A DNA stretch of 64,000 bases from NCBI GenBank assembly GCA_945910005.1, contig OX246746.1, forward strand, positions 20,557,316 through 20,621,315, given 5' to 3'. Positions 58,916 to 64,000 of this stretch are shown in pieces. The stretch's first letter is position 1. Every line of letters starts with the position of its first letter. The position numbers were made by a program, and so were the translations under genes. The DNA is from Isoperla grammatica. Lineage: Eukaryota > Arthropoda > Insecta > Plecoptera > Perlodidae. A model generated the notes under the pieces. It saw only the letters and a list, made by a program, of their open reading frames with translations, did no database searches and had not been told where the DNA came from.

Positions 58916-59580
58916 CTACATGCAATATAATATTATCTAGAATAAATTAGATTAAATAGGCTATTTTTATTCGTTTGACAAGCACATGGTACATTGTATA
59001 ACTCCTCTCTGCAGAGAGAGCAAATAAATTATGTCTACTAGACATATTATGCTTCGCCCTCGACGAATCAAACAGGTACATTTTTGTACCAGTTTTGTAC
59101 CCCCCGATAAAGCTTCTTTGTCGTTTTGGGTAAAAGAATTCTCCAATATTCCTGTACACAATTTCCTGTTTGATTCCATTACTACTTTGTGCCACTGCTT
59201 CGGCATATAACTTAATGTAGGCCTGCCCAATTTAATTAGCACACAACACAAACAAAACAGACTGCCAGGAAAATATGTCAAACATAACCTCAACGGGCAG
59301 CTTCTTCCTTCCTCCTTCCTCCTTCCCTTGATCGACGATTACTGGAACGATACGCGGATGTTTGAAGCCCTGGGGCTTTCAAATCGAGAAAATCAACTAA
59401 AGTAATTGGAGAACAATTTGAATATATTGAAAAAAATTATTCACTCCCGGATTTCGTTTTGTATCAGCTAAACAATTAATTTTAAAAATTTCAAATATTG
59501 ATATTGTTACGAGTGTAACTTCTTCTAAATTAATTATACCCTGTCTGGCCCCGGGGAATAATAGGCCCAGAGTGACTATT

Positions 59581-60059
59581 CTAGTCGTAACAAAATACCT
59601 AGTCTTTTGAAGAACTTAAAAAATGGTAGGCCTAGGCCTAGGAAATGGCCTAGGCCTAGCCTAGACCAAGAAGTGAGGTTATGAGTCTAGCCTAGATGGA
59701 AAGGGGAAGGCCTAGCGATGCGAGACTACTTGGCAAAGGTCCTAGCTCACTAGTCGTAACAAAATACCAAGTCTTTTGAAGAACGTAAAAAATGGTAGGC
59801 CTAGATGGCCTAGGTCTAGCCTAGACCAAGAAGTGAGGTTATGAGTCTAGTCTAGATGGAAAGGGGAAGGCCTAGCGATGCGAGACTACTTGGCAAAGGT
59901 CCTAGCTCACTAGTCGTAACAAAATACCAAGTCTTTTGAAGAACGTAAAAAATGGTAGGTCTAGCCTAGACCAAGAAGTGAGGTTATGAGTCTAGCCTAG
60001 ATGGAAAGGGGAAGGCCTAGCGATGCGAGACTACTTGGCAAAGGTCCTAGCTCATTCCT
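59581..60059 (+). repeat. Three-copy tandem repeat ending in the small gene's first exon
   Basis: Units begin with TAGTCGTAACAAAATACC near 59581, 59752 and 59913 and are about 145-170 bp long. They differ mainly by loss of GGCCTA-rich segments. Each holds the ATGGAAAGGGGAAGG stretch used as the start of the small gene. Only the last unit ends in ATTCCT followed by GTAAGT; the first two end in CACTAGTCG. Confidence 0.85.
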
Positions 60060-60480
60060 GTAAGTATATACATAATACTAGCCTATACTATGTACGTATA
60101 TAGCCATAGATCTATAGTTTCGGGCCTAGGGCCTAGGCCTGGGCCTAGCATGGGCCTAGGCCTAGTAGGGTACTGTAGACGTAGCCCCTAGACCCTACGC
60201 CCTACCTTCATCTCAAACTTGGCCCTATAGGCCTAAGCCTTGGTCATTTATAGGTAGCCTAGACCTAGACCTAGCATTGAGTCTAGCTAGGCCTACTGTG
60301 TATGGGGCCCTAGGCCTTGATATCCTGACTATGCCCATCTAGGGCCTAGGCCTAGGCTTGGCGGAGGCCAATAACAAACAAAGGCAAATGTGGCCTAGCT
60401 TTTGGGCCTAGGCCTATTATTACTAGACCTAGGCCTAATCTTTGTGAACGCTTTCAGATGATCCCTAGGCCTACCGTTAA
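59600..60480. repeat. GGCCTA-rich low-complexity region
   Basis: Dense overlapping CCTAGGCCTAGG, TAGGCCTA and CTAGCCTAG motifs fill the tandem repeat and the first part of the small gene's intron. A similar patch lies at 48180-48560. Confidence 0.7.
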
Positions 60481-61282
60481 TGGGAACGTAACCTAGACCG
60501 AGGCTACCCTATATCAAGATTGGGGAAAGATGAGAAAGAAAGATGAGATCCAGTTTAGGGCCGGGCCAGTGATGCCCAAGGCATTAAGTTTATTGATGAG
60601 TAATTGTTGGTCAATGGTGTCAAAGGCCTTACTTAGGTCGTAGAATTATCCAAGGGTATCGTCCCCTCTGTCAAGTGCTGAATATGTAAGTTGATACCAA
60701 TGTATGATAGATCTTGTTTGTTTAGAACCATTTTGTTTGCATACTAGGCGTATGCAATAATTACATCATTTCTTGCCATGAGTTTTGTGTCAGATTTTGT
60801 CATTAATTGGATAAAGATTCCCACTTTTTGCTGTTGAAGTGCCCGAAGTCCATAATCTAATCTAGGATCCAAAGTCTTGCCAAATTACAAGATATTTCAT
60901 AAGTCTGCATGGGGGGAGGTACAAAACTTGCATTGAAAACAAATTTGAAAATGACAAGATATCCGTAACATTGGATTTAGAGTTTAAAGGCCTACTGCTA
61001 AATTAAACCATTATTAAACTTTAATTTCCTTTACCAAGGGCAATTCCTCAGTTACAAAGCAAATGGCTTTTATTTTACAGATTTTACCATCTGCCGGTGG
61101 AAAGTGAACCATTGGGAGTCCATGACCCAGCAACTCTAGCACCTCGGGGGGGATTTAAACAACTGTCAAGGCGTCAACATATGAAGAAAGACATGAATGA
61201 AAAACAGATAAGTGGAAAGGACCAAGTAGTGCCTATGATATCTGTAACATGTATTGTTTGTACAGGCCTAATAAAGACATAA
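60001..61282 (+). CDS. Small two-exon gene, 86-residue basic protein
   Basis: Exon 1 runs from ATG at 60001 to 60059 and ends at a strong donor, GTAAGTATAT. Exon 2 begins at 61081 after an ideal acceptor (TTTTATTTTACAG) and runs to TAA at 61282. The phase-2 join gives 86 residues. It starts MERGRPSDARLLGKGPSSFL, continues through LPVESEPLGVHDPATLAPRG and a basic stretch with KQLSRRQHMKKDMNEKQ, and ends in a short hydrophobic tail with two cysteines. An in-frame stop lies directly before the ATG. An AATAAA overlaps the last codons (about 61270). Exon 1 is the third copy of a tandem duplication; the first two copies contain the same ATG segment but lack the donor. No family is recognised. It could be a real small protein or the end of a longer gene whose start I misplace. 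Confidence 0.5.
60535..60760 (-). pseudogene. LINE reverse transcriptase fragment (motif A)
   Basis: On the minus strand ALDRGDDTLG, a stop, then FYDLSKAFDTIDQQLLINKL and GITGPALNWISSF appear in one frame. DLSKAFDTID is the RT motif A with its catalytic aspartate. The internal stop and lack of the rest of the enzyme mark it as a relic. Confidence 0.7.
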
Positions 61283-61289
61283 TTAATTA

Positions 61290-62295
61290 GGCTAATTATA
61301 CTTCTGATATAAATTGTTTACTGGTATGCCTAGCCTTGTAGGTGCTAATAGGTGCTAATATTGTAAAAATGATTTCGAATGATCACAAACTTGTAAATTA
61401 ATTAATTCATAGATGATGAAAAGCGGTTTGTAGTCTGCATTACTCATCTACTGTTTAGTGGCAAATGTAACAGCTAGTATTATAGCACCATGATAATTAA
61501 TTATATGATTGTTTGCATTCACAATTAAACATAACATTAAAACATATTGTTTAAATGAGAATTGTATTGTTACGTGTAACGGTAAATGTACGTGTAACGG
61601 TAAACCCAATCATGCCCAATCCAACGATTATTCTCACAAAATAAACGTTGGATTGGGTTTACCGTAAAAATATATATATATGTATGTAATTATTAATTAG
61701 GCCTATTAATTCCTTGCTGTTTCTATTGTTTAACCATTCACTTTCATTTAACTATGAATAAAAACTAATTGTTTATTATACAATGAGTAGGCCTATATTG
61801 GATTTTACATTATACGATTCTAGATTATAAATTAATTAATTTAATTATCGATGTAGGTCTATTCTATTTTATATTGTATCGAGATAAAATAATTCATAAA
61901 TAATTAATTTCATGCAAATTATTAGGATGAAAATTAAGATGTAGATCCTGTCTAGTGGTATGTAACTAGGTACTATTTTAGTATTTACTGTAGTCCCAGA
62001 GCTCAAAAATGTATATATAATAGCACAGGCTCAGCTGAGCTTTTTTTATCTAGTTTATTATGCCCAATTTGTTTTACCTTTTTCTCAAACTGTTCTGCTG
62101 GTCTACTTACCCAACCACTATTTTGATTTGAATGTTGGGGCCTATTGCCCGAGCAAATGAAAGTGGACTGTATAATAGGAGAATTGATTTAAGAACTTAC
62201 TTTGAATGTTGATAGTAGCCTACCATCAGATAATGATTAAAGCAAAGAGAAAAGAAACCATGGTTTGAAGAGAAGGAAGGAAAGAAACAACGAAA
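61290..62295. other. AT-rich 3' flank of the small gene
   Basis: AATTAATTA-rich. A short hairpin (CAATCCAACGATTATT…AACGTTGGATTGG, 61612-61660) is followed by TATATATA. No gene seen. Confidence 0.45.
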
Positions 62296-62300
62296 CTCAC

Positions 62301-62401
62301 GAAACGATAAACTGCAGTCTGGGATCAAACAGGTGGCCGGCCGTGTTGTCACGAGAGGTACCGTAGGTGCGTAGAGCTTGTAGAAAGATATGGCCATACA
62401 T
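62301..62401 (-). CDS. Possible first coding exon
   Basis: Two overlapping ATGs (62401 and 62397) precede a strong donor, GTGAGT, at about 62300. From 62401 the frame reads MYGHIFLQALRTYGTSRDNT, then AGHLFDPRLQFIV, and leaves the exon in phase 2. From 62397 a different frame also stays open. A pyrimidine-rich stretch and a second donor (GTAAGT near 62201) follow. No downstream partner was confirmed. Confidence 0.25.
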
Positions 62402-62504
62402 TGTTGTATGTACAGAAGCTCTCTTATCGAGGCAATTGTATTGTTGCACAGCGAGTGACTTTTTGGTGAACTATAACATCAATTACTCAATTAATTAATC
62501 AAGA

Positions 62505-62876
62505 GGAGAGTGCAAAAAGAGTGGATTGATAAAGGGAAAGGAAAAGCATGGCAAAAAATAACCACTGGAAATATCAAAAAGTATGTAAATAGACGAACAG
62601 CTACTGCACAGTTTAGACTTCAAACAGGACACGATCTGCTTGGAAAGCACCTCTATCGGAAAGGAATCACCAACAGCAGTATGTGCAGTCTATGTGGGAG
62701 GGAGGAACAAAACAAAGAGCATCTTATGCTATGTCCAAGTCTTAAAGATGAAGTAAATGCCCTTCCACCTGGCATGAGCTATGAGGAAAAGGAAGTCTGT
62801 CTCTACTGGAAAACCAGAAAATGCATGATGGCCCAGTAAGCCAAAAATGCGGGCATAGGAAAAGAAGAAGAAGACT
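62505..62876 (+). mobile_element. 5'-truncated LINE 3' end with (AAG)n tail
   Basis: The reading frame 62510-62839 encodes only the C-terminal end of a LINE ORF2: TATAQFRLQTGHDLLGKHLY, then a C-X2-C-X8-H-X3-C cysteine-histidine motif (CSLCGREEQNKEH…C) typical of R1/jockey/I-type elements, and a stop. The (GAA)n tail near 62858-62875 follows. Truncation to about 370 bp is typical of failed target-primed reverse transcription. Confidence 0.7.
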
Positions 62877-62879
62877 ATA

Positions 62880-64000
62880 TGTTTCAAACTCTTTTACCCT
62901 ACAAAGTCAATTGAACTGTGGTTGTGATATTCACGACCGAGAAGACCTTATATAGACTGCGAGACGAGCTACAAAGTAGTGATGCCGGTACAGACAGTTC
63001 CGACGTGGTCGCTGAGGATTATTAAGCCAACATGTGTTTTCGCGTCTGCAGTAATGAGTATTTGTGCTGGTTAGTTGTAATTCGAATTATGTATTCGAGT
63101 TGATAGTATGCTAACGCCTGGAACTAGACCGTTTTCTTTCCTTTTCGGACGAGTAAATTTACAAGATAACACTAAATATTTTAAAATTTGAGTCTGACTG
63201 TATTACATTTAGGAAGGGCTCAAACATTGGTGTCACTTTATGGGAGAAAAATCAGCCTCTGTACAACTATAAGCGATAATTAGGTGGTTTGACATTGGGG
63301 AGGAGGGAGGTAGTATGATAGTAGTATGGTAGTATGATAGTAAATGGAGGGGTGAAGTGTGCGTAGTCTGTTCATTTAAGATAGCCACAAACATCAAATT
63401 TCCCTAAAAAAAAAAATTGCCATGGTATCTTGAATACTGTACCAAATTAGAGAGACTCTAGTGTATGTTGTAAAAACAAAACTCCATATGATGCTAATAA
63501 ATGCAATATTACCTTAAGTCTTGTAAACAACTTAGGTTAAATTTGATATTGACTTGTAAGTTCGAGATGTGTAAATTTTGCACAATAGATTGTGCATCAC
63601 GGATAATTAAAACTCTAAAAGTGCCATTTTGTAGAAAGAATACATGCTTTAAATGTAGCATCAGCTGTCCACATGATAGTTATAGATATCCTAAATAACT
63701 TATGTTATGAACTTCAACATAATATACTGTTTAAAAATATTAAATGTCATTTAAATTCCTATACAAAATACCCAACTAGCAGCTGTTTCATCTAAAATTT
63801 GAAGTTGATTCAAAATCACTCAGTTTGGGTCTCTACTTGATGTATTTCACAGTTAAAAATACTAAATAGATGCTACAAAGTGCAAAATAAACACAGTAGT
63901 TCATTTTTGTAAATGAAAATGCAGAACATTCAATGTGCAAATGCTATATTTACACATCGTCTCTAATTCGGAACATTATATACGGTAGGCCTATAGTTGT
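62880..64000. other. Noncoding, nothing recognised
   Basis: A TAGTATGATAGTAGTATGG repeat near 63313-63342. A cysteine-containing frame at 63501-63698 has no other support. Confidence 0.45.

Overview
This window looks like nuclear DNA from a marine invertebrate, most likely a deuterostome such as an echinoderm. It is AT-rich, has short exons with canonical GT-AG junctions, and carries many transposon remnants. The palindrome TAGGCCTA is scattered throughout, which fits echinoderm genomes I have seen, but the species is an inference. There are no operons, prokaryotic signals, rRNA genes or CRISPR arrays.

Genes are sparse. The best-supported one runs on the minus strand from about 45.0 kb to 36.2 kb. 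It has a TATA-type promoter, a 5' UTR exon and four coding exons, one of only 34 nt. All phases agree, and they give a 977-residue protein with six copies of a proline-arginine motif and a C-terminal coiled coil carrying regularly spaced tryptophans, like MAP9-type microtubule-associated proteins. Three further partial or small genes can be read by joining exons in phase: a minus-strand C-terminal fragment at 52.9-50.1 kb (four exons, all phase-2 introns), an 86-residue two-exon plus-strand gene at 60.0-61.3 kb whose first exon lies in a three-copy tandem duplication, and a plus-strand C-terminal fragment at 30.26-31.0 kb. A C-terminal reading frame at 34.6 kb and several weaker single-exon candidates are listed with low confidence.

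Mobile elements and repeats fill most of the rest. 1-36 kb is mainly noncoding. It holds tRNA-derived SINE-like fragments, a four-copy interspersed family, foldback elements, a 721-bp element with TA target duplication, minisatellites (61-bp units at 10.1 kb, GGTAGGT arrays at 20.3 kb), a 1.1-kb inverted repeat at 28.3-29.4 kb and hAT elements with 8-bp target duplications. 36-53 kb holds the genes plus a Tigger-like transposase relic, Harbinger-type MITEs and (TAAA)n arrays. 53.5-58.7 kb is retrotransposon territory: a decayed LINE, then two 5'-truncated copia copies arranged head to head as a near-perfect 1.15-kb palindrome. 59-64 kb has the small gene and LINE fragments.

Exon joins were made by eye from splice consensus and phase. 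Coordinates may be off by a base or two. Family assignments rest on motif recognition without database comparison. I found no obviously new molecular system; the most unusual items are the repeat-expanded coiled-coil gene, the copia palindrome and the duplicated start exon.
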